Shown here piece after piece: positions 15,975 through 23,679 of a stretch of DNA of 64,000 nt (position 1 is its first letter; every line of letters starts with the position of its first letter). The stretch is taken from the NCBI RefSeq assembly GCF_025399795.1, contig NZ_JAODTZ010000018.1, positions 98,270 through 162,269 on the forward strand, given 5' to 3'. A model generated the notes under the pieces. It was given only the letters and a program-made list of their open reading frames with translations. It was not told the DNA's origin and ran no database searches. The stretch is from Streptomyces rhizosphaerihabitans. Its GTDB lineage: Bacteria > Actinomycetota > Actinomycetes > Streptomycetales > Streptomycetaceae. The position numbers and the translations under genes were made by a program.

Positions 15975-16514
15975 ATGGATGCTCGGCAGAGCAAACGCAG
16001 AGCGAACATCCCGCGGGCGGTCTCGCTGCGTGACGCGGCGCAGGATCCCTCAGCGGGGCACTTCCGGGCGCTGACGCTCTTCGACGAGTCCACCGGCACC
16101 GCATGCGCCGCCCGCAGCATGGTGGGCGCCTGCCTCCAGGACTGGGGGCTCGACCACATGGTCGACGATGCCCGGCTCGTCGTCTCGGAGCTGGTCGGCA
16201 ATGTCGTGCACCACGCGGTGCCGGACGACTGCCTGACCCAACCTGGTGCCGCCCGGCGGATCGACGTGCTCGTGAAGGCATGGCCCGGGTGGCTGTTCAT
16301 CGGCGTCGCCGATGAGGACTCCACCCCGCCCGATCTTCCGGCGCGCGAGTTTGTGTCGCCGGAGCTGGTGGGTGACTTCTCCGAGGCGTTGCTGCCAGAC
16401 CAGGGGCGGGGGCTGCTGATCATTCAGCGACTGGCCGACGCGGTGTGGTGGTCGCCAAAGGGCCCGGGAGGCAAGACCGTGTGGGTCCGCTTCGACCTCG
16501 ATAGCGCTACGTAG
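15975..16514 (+). CDS. RsbW-like ATP-binding protein (GHKL fold)
   Basis: 179 residues. Motifs of the HATPase_c anti-sigma/kinase group: ARLVVSELVGNVVHHAVPDD (N box), GVADEDSTPPD (G1-like) and LLPDQGRGLLIIQRLADAVW (G2-like). Such proteins bind or phosphorylate anti-sigma antagonists; Streptomyces genomes carry dozens without a linked sigma factor. It is divergent from the NsdA-like gene, a pairing that is common in Streptomyces and suggests joint function. Confidence 0.85.
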   Translation: MDARQSKRRANIPRAVSLRDAAQDPSAGHFRALTLFDESTGTACAARSMVGACLQDWGLDHMVDDARLVVSELVGNVVHHAVPDDCLTQPGAARRIDVLVKAWPGWLFIGVADEDSTPPDLPAREFVSPELVGDFSEALLPDQGRGLLIIQRLADAVWWSPKGPGGKTVWVRFDLDSAT

Positions 16515-16684
16515 AGATCTCCGGGCCGCACGCCTGTCCACTCTCACGCGATCGGGAGTAAGCGGCGGTCCGGACGCCGGCCGGAGTCTGACCCACTTCG
16601 GCCGTACGGGGCGCGGCTCCTCGGACCATCCCGGGAGCTCCCCTCCCGAGCTGAGGGGCCGCGCTTCACAACCTCATACCGAGA

Positions 16685-16725
16685 CCGGACCACCCCCGCG
16701 CCGGGAAGCAACCGGGGTGGTCCGG
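16685..16725. terminator. 12-bp-stem hairpin
   Basis: CCGGACCACCCC (16685-16696) pairs perfectly with GGGGTGGTCCGG (16714-16725). It lies downstream of the ATPase gene and is a good Streptomyces-style terminator without a U-tract. Confidence 0.7.
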
Positions 16726-16732
16726 GAGGGGA

Positions 16733-16773
16733 CGCAGCGGTCCCCGGTGCCTGATGGTACCGGGGCCGCTGCG
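16733..16773. terminator. long near-perfect hairpin
   Basis: CGCAGCGG-T-CCCCGGTGCC pairs with GGTACCGGGG-CCGCTGCG, about 18 bp with one bulge and one mismatch. It stands 8 bp after the preceding hairpin, so 16515-16831 is a double-terminator spacer with no gene. Confidence 0.7.
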
Positions 16774-16831
16774 CTGCGCATCCGCCCTGAGACAAAGAGA
16801 GTTGACGATCCGTTACTAGATCAGGGCAGAG

Positions 16832-17137
16832 GTGGGCAAGGTGACTGGCTCGGATGAGGACTGGCTGAGAGACGGTCTCGACATCGAGGGCGTGGACTGC
16901 GGTCTGTGGGTGCCGGGTGTCGACTACATCGCGGGCTGGCGTGCGGCACGGGATGCTGCGGACCGGCTGAACCGGGCGCTGCTCGGTGCGGGGTTCGAGC
17001 TGTCGCAGGTGCGGGCCATCGCGTCGACGGATGAGCGCGGCCGTGGCGTGGTGCGGGTGGCGGGTCGGCTGGAGGCTGCGAACCGCCTTGCTCTGCTCCT
17101 GGAGGCTGCGACCGGTGGCCAGGGTGGCGCGGCATGA
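16832..17137 (+). CDS. small hypothetical protein of the integrated element
   Basis: Up to 101 residues from GTG 16832 (alternative GTG 16841). Acidic N-terminus (TGSDEDWLRDGLDIEG), then a helix with VPGVDYIAGWRAARDAADRL and a C-terminal ALLLEAATGG. No family recognised. It lies just outside the conjugative-element genes and has normal Streptomyces codon bias. It might be an accessory protein of the element. Confidence 0.5.
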   Translation: MGKVTGSDEDWLRDGLDIEGVDCGLWVPGVDYIAGWRAARDAADRLNRALLGAGFELSQVRAIASTDERGRGVVRVAGRLEAANRLALLLEAATGGQGGAA

Positions 17138-17179
17138 GGGGCGTTGTCGTCGATGAGTGGCGCGCGTGGGCACGTCGTC

Positions 17180-17340
17180 GGCCGCAGAGACTTTGGGCGG
17201 TAGCTGCCATGGGGCGAGTGAACAGGGGGCCTTACGCTCGCCAGCGGATCGGGCAGTCCTTGGAGCTGCCCGCAAGAGCCCGATCGGCCCCCTGTTCTTC
17301 GAGGCTCGCCCCATGGGAGCTGCCTAAAGTCTCTGCGGCC
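17180..17340. repeat. 160-bp nested inverted repeat (cruciform-forming element)
   Basis: Outer arms 17180-17218 and 17305-17340 are about 35 bp each with few mismatches (GGCCGCAGAGACTTT against its inverse, GCCATGGGGCGAG against CTCGCCCCATGGG). Inside, GAACAGGGGGCC (17220-17231) pairs with GGCCCCCTGTTC (17286-17297), CGGATCGGGC (17245-17254) with GCCCGATCGG (17278-17287), and GGGCAG with CTGCCC at the tip. There is no coding frame. It may be a structured RNA, a MITE, or an origin/transfer site of the conjugative element. The remaining spacer to 17568 shows nothing else. Confidence 0.85.
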
Positions 17341-17568
17341 GGCGACCCCCAGCCCCGTGGGCCTCGGCCCGATCGGTACGGTCGACGGCTGCCCACCTCC
17401 GGCGCGCTGCGGTGTGGGCAGTCGGGCGACCGGACGGGACCGGCGGCCACGCCGCACGCCCGGCCGGGGCGGCCGGACTGCCCGGCGCGCCGCAGGCGCG
17501 CCCTTGAGGAAGTGAAGACGCATTCGACCGATCGCCATCGGCTCCCGGCCGCGGACACGCCGCGCGGG

Positions 17569-18324
17569 CTATTTGTCGGCGTCGATCCGGTAGGTGAGTT
17601 CGGCGCGGTCCGCCCCGATGCGGAGTTCTTCGAGGATCAGGGCCTGGTCGTCGGTGCCGCAGGTGACGCGGGAGACGTGCAGGACCGGGGTCGCGTCGGG
17701 CAGGCGCAGAGTAGTGCGTTCGTCGGGCAGCGGCATGCGGGCCCGTACCGACTCCGACCACCACAGCTCGTGCCCGGCCGCCGTCAGCATGGCGTAGATC
17801 GCGGCGGGGGCGGCGTCCGGCGTCTTGCCGAGATCGGGTACGGCTTCGACGGTGGCGAAAGGGGTCAGTGTCCGGTGCATCGCCCGCGCTCCGGTGGCCG
17901 GGTCGGCGAGCAGCTGGTCACAGCCGAACAGGGCCTCTTCCGTCTGGAGTCCCAGCAGATGGGCGGTGGCTTCGGTGGTGTGGGTGCGGTAGGTGTGCGG
18001 TTCCTCGGCCTGCTGCCACGTGGCTACGCCGTACAGCCTGAAATGCCCGGCCGGTGTCTTGCCGATGTGGCGGGAGATCGCGGCGGCGGGGCCGCTGTCG
18101 GAGCGTACGAAGCTGCCCTTGCCGTGCTGGACGTCGACGAGGCCTTCCGCGCGCAGAGCGGCGACGGCGTTGCGCACGGTGGGGCGCGAGACCTTGTAGC
18201 GGTCCATGAGCTGTGCCTCGGAGGGGAGCGAGGCGCCGGGTTCGTACTCGCCGGTGAGGATCGCTTCGCGGATCGCGGCGGCCACCTGCTGGTAGAGGGC
18301 TCCGGGGCGCTGAATCTCTGACAT
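17569..18324 (-). CDS. GntR-family regulator (KorSA-like)
   Basis: 251 residues from ATG 18324 (CGGAG 8 nt upstream; a GTG at 18354 would add ten residues). The N-terminal winged helix reads YQQVAAAIREAILTGEYEPG, LPSEAQLMDRYKVSRPTVRN and GLVDVQHGKGSFV; the C-terminal UTRA-like effector domain follows. In actinomycete integrative conjugative elements such a divergent GntR protein (Kor) represses transfer genes. It is divergent from the 18487 gene, with the shared 160 bp as the likely operator region. Confidence 0.85.
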   Translation of the reverse strand: MSEIQRPGALYQQVAAAIREAILTGEYEPGASLPSEAQLMDRYKVSRPTVRNAVAALRAEGLVDVQHGKGSFVRSDSGPAAAISRHIGKTPAGHFRLYGVATWQQAEEPHTYRTHTTEATAHLLGLQTEEALFGCDQLLADPATGARAMHRTLTPFATVEAVPDLGKTPDAAPAAIYAMLTAAGHELWWSESVRARMPLPDERTTLRLPDATPVLHVSRVTCGTDDQALILEELRIGADRAELTYRIDADK

Positions 18325-18486
18325 CTCGGCATCTCCGGGTGAGGTCGTAGACACGTCGCACGCGCGACATCACTCGTCAGCATAAGTAGTTGCACCCTCG
18401 CCGTACAGAGCCGCATAGTCATAACTCGTAAGGACAAGTGACGTCTGAATATGTCAGGCGTCCCGGCTGGCCAAGGAGGCCACGCA

Positions 18487-18834
18487 ATGCAGTCCATTCC
18501 CGTGGACACGGCACGACTGGGCGTACTGCGGTGCGCCATCACCCCCGAAGCAAAGATCAGCAACTTCGAGACACAGGAGGTCAAGAAGGACCGGGACGGC
18601 AACACCATCTACACCGTCGCCGTCATGGTCCGCCAGGACGGACGCCGGATATCCGTCATCGAGATCGCGGTCGCCGGCGAGCCCAAGGGCATCGAGGAAG
18701 GACAGATCCTCAAGGTCACCGGACTGACCGCGTTCGCCTGGGCCATGGGCGACCGGCACGGAATCAGCTTCCGCGCCGACGCCATCACCCCGATCCACGG
18801 CACCCCCACCTCGGCCAAGTCCGGTGGTGCGTGA
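18487..18834 (+). CDS. conserved small protein of actinomycete conjugative elements
   Basis: 115 residues from ATG 18487, preceded by AAGGAGG at a 7-nt spacing; an upstream ATG at 18451 is in frame but less likely. It contains TPEAKISNFETQEVKKDRDG and YTVAVMVRQDGRRISVIEIA, then ILKVTGLTAFAW, an OB-fold-like beta pattern. Proteins of this type precede the tra gene in pSAM2-like elements; function not established. Its stop overlaps the start of tra. Confidence 0.7.
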   Translation: MQSIPVDTARLGVLRCAITPEAKISNFETQEVKKDRDGNTIYTVAVMVRQDGRRISVIEIAVAGEPKGIEEGQILKVTGLTAFAWAMGDRHGISFRADAITPIHGTPTSAKSGGA

Positions 18835-20135
18835 TGGGGCCGATAGTGCTCGCCTTCGGGCTCGCCCTGCTGGCCTGGGTGCTCGTCGTCGGTGACCTGC
18901 TGCGCCGGCACCGTCCGGCCTGGCACTGGTACCTCGCCGGGTATCCGGCCGCTGCGTGCCGGGTGGTGTTCACCTGGCGCAAGGTCGCGATGCTCAATGA
19001 CCTTTCCGTCTCCCGGCGTCCGCCCCGCGGGCTGCTCGGGGACCTGGTCGTCAAGGGCGATCCACTGCGGCCGGTCATACCCCGGCTCTCCTTCCCGCGG
19101 GCAAACCGCATCGGACTGACGGCAACCGTCCGGCTGCACGCGGGCCAGACCCCCGCGACCTACATGAAGGCGGCGGACGCGCTTGTGCACGCCTGGAAGG
19201 TGTACGCCGTGAGGGTCACCTCACCCGAGCGCGGCCTCGTGCTGCTGACCGCAACGGCGAGTGATCCGCTGGCCCGGCCGGGCTTAGCCTCGGCGCCCGC
19301 CGCACTCCTGTCCGCCCTCATCGGCGTACTGGAGAGCGACGGCGCCTGGGTCATGGACCTGCGCCTCGTCCCGCACTGGCTCATCGCCGGCGCCACCCGC
19401 TCCGGCAAATCCACCCTGCTGGCCCGGCTGATCACCCAACTCGCCCCGCAACCCGTCGCCCTGGTCGGCATCGACTGCAAGGGCGGCATGGAACTCGGCC
19501 TCTTCGCCGAACGACTCAGCGCCCTCACCACCTGTCGGCGCGAGGCGGTCGCCGTGCTCACCGCGCTCGCCGTCGACATGCAGGACCGCATGCGCGCCTG
19601 CCGCACGGCTGGCGTCCGTTCCATCTGGGAGCTCCCGGACAAGCTGCGGCCGGTGCCGGTGGTCGTGATCGTCGACGAACTCGCGGAGCTGTATCTGTCC
19701 GACGGCCGGCGCGAGAGCAAGGCGGAAGCCGAACAGTGCTCCACCCTCCTGCTCCGCCTCGCCCAGCTCGGGGCCGCGCTCGGCATCCACCTGGTCGTGG
19801 CCGGCCAACGCGTCGGCTCCGACCTCGGCCCCGGCGTCACCACACTACGGGCCCAGCTCGGCGGCCGGATCTGCCACCGCGTCAACGACCCCGGCACGGC
19901 AGAGATGACGTTGGGCGACCTCAACAAGGACGCCGTGATCGTCGCCCAGTCCATTACTGCCGACGAGCAGGGCGTCGCCGTCTGTACCGGACCTGAGGGC
20001 GGTTGGAGCCGGGCCCGCTCTCACCTCACCTCGACCGAACAGGCCGCGGCAACGGCCCGCAAGCACGCGGCCCTGACTCCCGAACTGCCCGCCATCGTCC
20101 GCGCTCTCGCGGCGCTTGAAGGAGACGACAAGTGA
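18834..20135 (+). CDS. tra: FtsK/SpoIIIE-type conjugal DNA translocase (Tra)
   Basis: 433 residues. A hydrophobic N-terminal segment (IVLAFGLALLAWVLVVGDLL) anchors it in the membrane. The ATPase domain has Walker A GATRSGKST and Walker B PVVVIVDELAELYL, with the FtsK-type pattern around GIHLVVAGQRVGSDL. It pumps double-stranded plasmid DNA between mycelia, the single-protein conjugation mode of Streptomyces. ATG 18834 overlaps the preceding stop (TGATG). Codon 151 (19284-19286) is a TTA, so transfer may depend on bldA tRNA. The gene appears intact. Confidence 0.9.
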   Translation: MGPIVLAFGLALLAWVLVVGDLLRRHRPAWHWYLAGYPAAACRVVFTWRKVAMLNDLSVSRRPPRGLLGDLVVKGDPLRPVIPRLSFPRANRIGLTATVRLHAGQTPATYMKAADALVHAWKVYAVRVTSPERGLVLLTATASDPLARPGLASAPAALLSALIGVLESDGAWVMDLRLVPHWLIAGATRSGKSTLLARLITQLAPQPVALVGIDCKGGMELGLFAERLSALTTCRREAVAVLTALAVDMQDRMRACRTAGVRSIWELPDKLRPVPVVVIVDELAELYLSDGRRESKAEAEQCSTLLLRLAQLGAALGIHLVVAGQRVGSDLGPGVTTLRAQLGGRICHRVNDPGTAEMTLGDLNKDAVIVAQSITADEQGVAVCTGPEGGWSRARSHLTSTEQAAATARKHAALTPELPAIVRALAALEGDDK

Positions 20136-20329
20136 TCAGCACAGGTACCGCCGTGTCCCTCGTGGTGGTCTTCGGGATCATCACCTTCCTCCTCGTGCGC
20201 TCCCGCGATGTGCGCGCCTGGGAGGCGGTCTGCATCGCCCTGTTCGGTATGTACCTCGGCCAGACCCCCGTCAGCCTGACCATCAACGGCTTCATGACCT
20301 GGGTCCTGAGCGGCTTCTCCCACTTCTAG
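20132..20329 (+). CDS. SpdB-like small membrane protein
   Basis: 65 residues, starting at GTG overlapping the tra stop. Two hydrophobic stretches (VSLVVVFGIITFLLV and AVCIALFGMYLGQ...LTINGFMTWVL) suggest two membrane segments. Its position directly behind tra is that of intramycelial spread (Spd) proteins. Assignment rests on location and topology only. Confidence 0.65.
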   Translation: MISTGTAVSLVVVFGIITFLLVRSRDVRAWEAVCIALFGMYLGQTPVSLTINGFMTWVLSGFSHF

Positions 20330-20347
20330 GCAGGAAGGACGTAGGCC

Positions 20348-20461
20348 ATGCCGATGCGCCGCGTGAGATGCCCCAACTGCAAGGGCGAAGGGGCCCGTAC
20401 CACCTGGACCGGACGGCTTCGGCGCTGCCGCGTCTGCCGGGGCACCGGAACCATCCGCTAA
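20348..20461 (+). CDS. 37-residue zinc-ribbon-like protein
   Basis: A short frame starting at ATG 20348 with CPNCKGEGARTTW and CRVCRGTGTIR: two CxxC pairs in the CxxCxGxG style of DnaJ zinc fingers. Such mini zinc-ribbon proteins occur between spd and rep genes of actinomycete integrative elements. Role unknown; possibly DNA binding. Confidence 0.6.
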   Translation: MPMRRVRCPNCKGEGARTTWTGRLRRCRVCRGTGTIR

Positions 20462-20503
20462 ACCCGAACGCACCCACACGCCACCACCCAAGGAGTGATC
20501 CCC

Positions 20504-21992
20504 ATGACCGATTGCGCGCCACCAACCATTACCCGTGCCGCCTCGGCGGCCCACCCCGGAAGGCCACCACCATCACCCCGGACTTCACCCCGGCTGACAG
20601 GCGCGCCGCCCTCGACCGCGCGGCGCGCCTGCGTCACCTCCCCGACACTGACCGAGACGCCATACGCATCGCCCAGGATCCCCAGTTCGCCCGCTGGTTG
20701 GGCCAGATCACGGCCACCGGCGGCTGCGCGCATCCCGTGCATCTGTCGGGCTCAACGACGACACACGACACAGCGACCGGCGAGATCCTGCGCCACTACG
20801 ACACCCGCACAGAACCCGGGGAACGGCTCCTCATCCGCTGCCGCAACAGGCGCTCAACCGTCTGCGCGCCCTGCTCCCGACTCCACGCGGGCGACACCTA
20901 TCACCTGGTCCGCGCCGGCCTCCTCGGCGGCAAGAACGTCCCCGCCACAGTCCGCGACCGACCCCGGCTCTTCATCACCCTGACCGCGCCGTCCTTCGGA
21001 CCCGTGCACCGCGATGGGGACCGCTGCCGACCTCGTCGCGACCGCGGACGCTGCGAGCACGGTCGGCCCCTCGGCTGCGGCGCCGTCCACGGTGCAACCG
21101 ATCCCATCGTCGGCCAACCCCTCTGCACCGACTGCTACGACTACCCGGCGCACATCCTCTGGCACGCACACGCGGGCAAGCTCTGGGACCGCTTCGTCAT
21201 CGGCGTCCGGCGCCAACTCGCCACTGCGGCCAGCCTCGTACAGTCCCGATTCGCTGATCACGCCCGACTGTCCTTCGCACGCGTTGCCGAGTACCAGAAA
21301 CGAGCGGCCGTCCACGTACACGCCGTCGTCCGCCTCGACGGCCCGAACGGACCCAGCGACGAACCCCCGCCCTGGGGCACCACCGACCGACTCACAGATG
21401 CCGTGCGCGCCTCCGCCCGGCGGGTCCAGGTCCGCACTCCGTACAGTCCCGCCGTCGGCGAACTCGATCTCCGCTGGGGGCTCAGATCGACGCCCGGCCT
21501 CTACGGACTGACGGGTTTGGCCCGGACGACGACGCCGTAGCCGCGTACGTCGCCAAATACGTCACCAAGGGAGCAAGCGAGACAGGCGCCGGCACCGACC
21601 ACCGGCTCACCACCCGGGGCGACATCGACGCGGTCCCCGTCACCGACCACGTTCGGGCCCTTATGCTCACCTGCTGGCGCCTCGGCACCCTCCCCGAGTA
21701 CGAACCCCTCCACCTCCGGGCCTGGGCTCACACCCTCGGCTACCGCGGCCACATCCTCACCAAATCCCGTTCCTACTCAACGACCTACGCAGCCCTTCGC
21801 GCCGACCGTGCCGAACACGTTGGTCTCGACTCGATGCCCGGCACTGCCGCAGATGGGCACTGGCGCTACGTCGGCTCCGGCCATACCCCCGGCGCCGCGC
21901 TCCTGGCCGCCGGCGTCGCCGAAGACATCGCCACGAACCGCGAGATCGCCCGTCAGGAGATCTCCTCCAGCCCGGAGAAGGTGATCACCTGA
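20504..21992 (+). pseudogene. RepSA-type replication initiator, frameshifted
   Basis: Homology to rolling-circle Rep proteins of actinomycete integrative elements is clear: ATGGCAHPVHLSG, CAPCSRLHAGDTYHLVRAGL, RPRLFITLTAPSFGPVH, the HVHAVVRLDG metal-binding motif, then VAAYVAKYVTKGA. The last motif is in a different frame: the five-G run at 21476-21480 should have six Gs to continue W-G-A-Q-I-D. A second discontinuity lies at the 5' end, where the ATG at 20504 with its AAGGAG site is not in the frame of the conserved region. Unless both are sequencing errors, the element cannot replicate from this gene. No xis or tyrosine integrase follows. Confidence 0.85.
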
Positions 21993-22203
21993 CGGTGCGG
22001 TGTGATCGTGAGGCGGATCGTGCTCGGCATCTGGAGCGAGTGTGCGCCAAGTTCCCAACTAAGATCAGCCCCGAGGGGGCGCGGCGGCTCGCCCGGCTTC
22101 TGCAACCCACGTCCAAAGTTCTAGGTGTCCGCTGTCATCCAAGCGAGGCGTTTGACAGCTAACCCAGTCCTTCGCTGATTCTTGCCGGCTGTGTTCCCTG
22201 TTC

Positions 22204-22668
22204 ATGCCGGAGCAGGCATGGTCAACTAGCGGGGTGGGCCAGGTACTTACGACCTTCATCGCAGTGGCGGGAACGCTCATCGGTTCCCTTCTCGGGTATC
22301 AGTTCCAGAAGCGTGTGGCAGACCGGAGCGAACGCCGCAGCGCCGTCCTCGCCTTCACTGCTGCGACCAACGAATTCATACGGAGCCAACACGACTGGTG
22401 GCACCGCCAGCACGAGGAGCACGAGGGTCCGGCGCACGTGGCAGCCAGAACGGAAGCCTTCCGGATCCGCGGCCAGGCCTTCCAAGCCGTTCACCAACTC
22501 CGCCTGCTCGTACCCGATAACGACCTGCATGCACAGGCAGAGCAAACCATCGGGATGATCGGCGCTCTTCACCGCGCAACAGACCGCGAAGAACTCCGGA
22601 CGAGGTCAGTCGAGGCACGAGCGTCCCTCAACTCCTTCGTCGTGCAGGCCTCAGCCCAGATCAGGTAG
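22204..22668 (+). CDS. membrane-anchored hypothetical protein
   Basis: 154 residues: one N-terminal transmembrane segment (VLTTFIAVAGTLIGSLLGYQ, about 14-33), then a cytoplasmic helical part rich in charged residues. Similar proteins occur near element genes in Streptomyces, but no function is known. ATG 22204 has a poor ribosome site; GTG 22234 is an alternative that keeps the membrane segment. No signal of decay. Confidence 0.6.
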   Translation: MPEQAWSTSGVGQVLTTFIAVAGTLIGSLLGYQFQKRVADRSERRSAVLAFTAATNEFIRSQHDWWHRQHEEHEGPAHVAARTEAFRIRGQAFQAVHQLRLLVPDNDLHAQAEQTIGMIGALHRATDREELRTRSVEARASLNSFVVQASAQIR

Positions 22669-22791
22669 ACAGGCGACGGCTCTCGCACCGGTATTGACAT
22701 CCAACGCAGTCGCTGCAGGTCAGCGACGCGACGACGACTCTTTTCACTGTCAAGAGACACTAGGAAGCGGGACCTAGATTCAGTGACCAGC

Positions 22792-22890
22792 TGTCCCGTC
22801 TCACCGAAGGCTGAGCGGTTCTCACCGAAGGTTGACGGGCCCTTGTCTCAGGAGAGCCTGACCGTCCAGGTCATCAGGCCCGGGGTCGTC
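22792..22890 (+). repeat. long inverted repeat, left copy (partner 23530-23632)
   Basis: About 100 bp repeated in inverse orientation on the far side of the next gene, roughly 85 percent identical by eye. Each copy begins with two tandem 21-bp units, TCTCACCGAAGGCTGAGCGG / TCTCACCGAAGGTTGACGGG (here at 22799 and 22820). The unit repeats suggest a protein-binding or recombination site. Confidence 0.8.
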
Positions 22891-22924
22891 GGCACAGAGT
22901 CTGGAAAGCCTGTGGATCGCTCGG

Positions 22925-23407
22925 CTACGAACCGATCCAAGAGGGGCGGACCTCGAAGCGACCGGAAGCCCCGTAGTCCGACAGGCGGGTGCGATCGGGC
23001 TCGATGATCTTCAAAATGTAGCAGGCGTAGGCGACGGTGTCGGGCCCTCGTGCGGCTGCGATCTCGGCGTAGAACAGCCATAGTCCCTGCCGGGCAGCCT
23101 GCTGGCACGCTTCCGAGACGTCTTCGTCGTCGTTGTAGATGAGTCTCAGCAGCAGATCGAGTATCTCGGTCCTCGCACCGACGGACAGCTCTTGTGTGAG
23201 GGCTGCCATCAGCACCGACACGGCAGGGACAGCCGGCTCCTGCGGGAACGACTGGATCATGAGGTGGTTTTCGAGGCCGAGAGCCCACGCGTCTTCCCGC
23301 CTCTTGGCGGCTGCCAGCAGCAGGAAGTCGCCGGGCAAATGAGCCGCGCTGTGTCCGCCCGCGCATCGGAGCGCGGCCCAGTCGTACCTGTCCAGCTCTG
23401 CCTTCAT
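22925..23407 (-). CDS. hypothetical helical protein bracketed by the inverted repeats
   Basis: 160 residues from ATG 23407. Helical pattern throughout (WAALRCAGGHSAAHLPGDFL, AVSVLMAALTQELSVGARTE, VSEACQQAARQGLWLFYAEI, DTVAYACYILKII), reminiscent of HEAT-like immunity proteins of polymorphic toxins, though I cannot prove that. It is flanked on both sides by inverted copies of a 100-bp sequence, so it may move or invert as a unit. No partner toxin gene is visible. Confidence 0.6.
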   Translation of the reverse strand: MKAELDRYDWAALRCAGGHSAAHLPGDFLLLAAAKRREDAWALGLENHLMIQSFPQEPAVPAVSVLMAALTQELSVGARTEILDLLLRLIYNDDEDVSEACQQAARQGLWLFYAEIAAARGPDTVAYACYILKIIEPDRTRLSDYGASGRFEVRPSWIGS

Positions 23408-23529
23408 GAGCTCACCGGCATTCAGCGCGTGCCTCCACGATGGTCACCGCGACAGCCCTGTTTCCATCTGCCTGTCGCAACTCGCACGCTGACGGAGCGG
23501 GATTGCCACCGCGCGGGAGTGCCTCGGCG

Positions 23530-23632
23530 ACGATACCCAGCCCGATGACCTTGGCAGTCAGACTCTCCTGAGACGAGGGCCCGCCCGTCAACCTTCGGTG
23601 AGAACCGCTCAGCCTTCGGTGAGACGGGACAC
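23530..23632 (-). repeat. long inverted repeat, right copy (partner 22792-22890)
   Basis: Inverse copy of the left repeat, again with the two 21-bp units (between about 23585 and 23626). It lies 47 bp downstream of the serine recombinase stop codon, so the pair could include substrate sites for that enzyme or be relics of an earlier insertion. Confidence 0.8.
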
Positions 23633-23679
23633 CAGCCGAATTGCGGAGGGAGCCTTTGCGGGCCCCTCCGCTGCACTCG

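Noticed and set aside
18438..18833. Upstream extension of the Tra frame to 18438
   Set aside because: It overlaps a gene with a strong ribosome site and recognisable conservation; tra starts with an ATG overlapping the stop of that gene.
20116..20503. Upstream extension of the Rep frame through the Spd-like and zinc-ribbon genes
   Set aside because: The extension has no homology and overlaps three better supported starts; the conserved Rep region begins only after about 20600.
22783..23007. Short frames within the inverted repeats (CPVSPKAERFSPKVDG in both copies)
   Set aside because: The similarity is explained by the DNA repeat; the frames differ after the repeat and have no domain.
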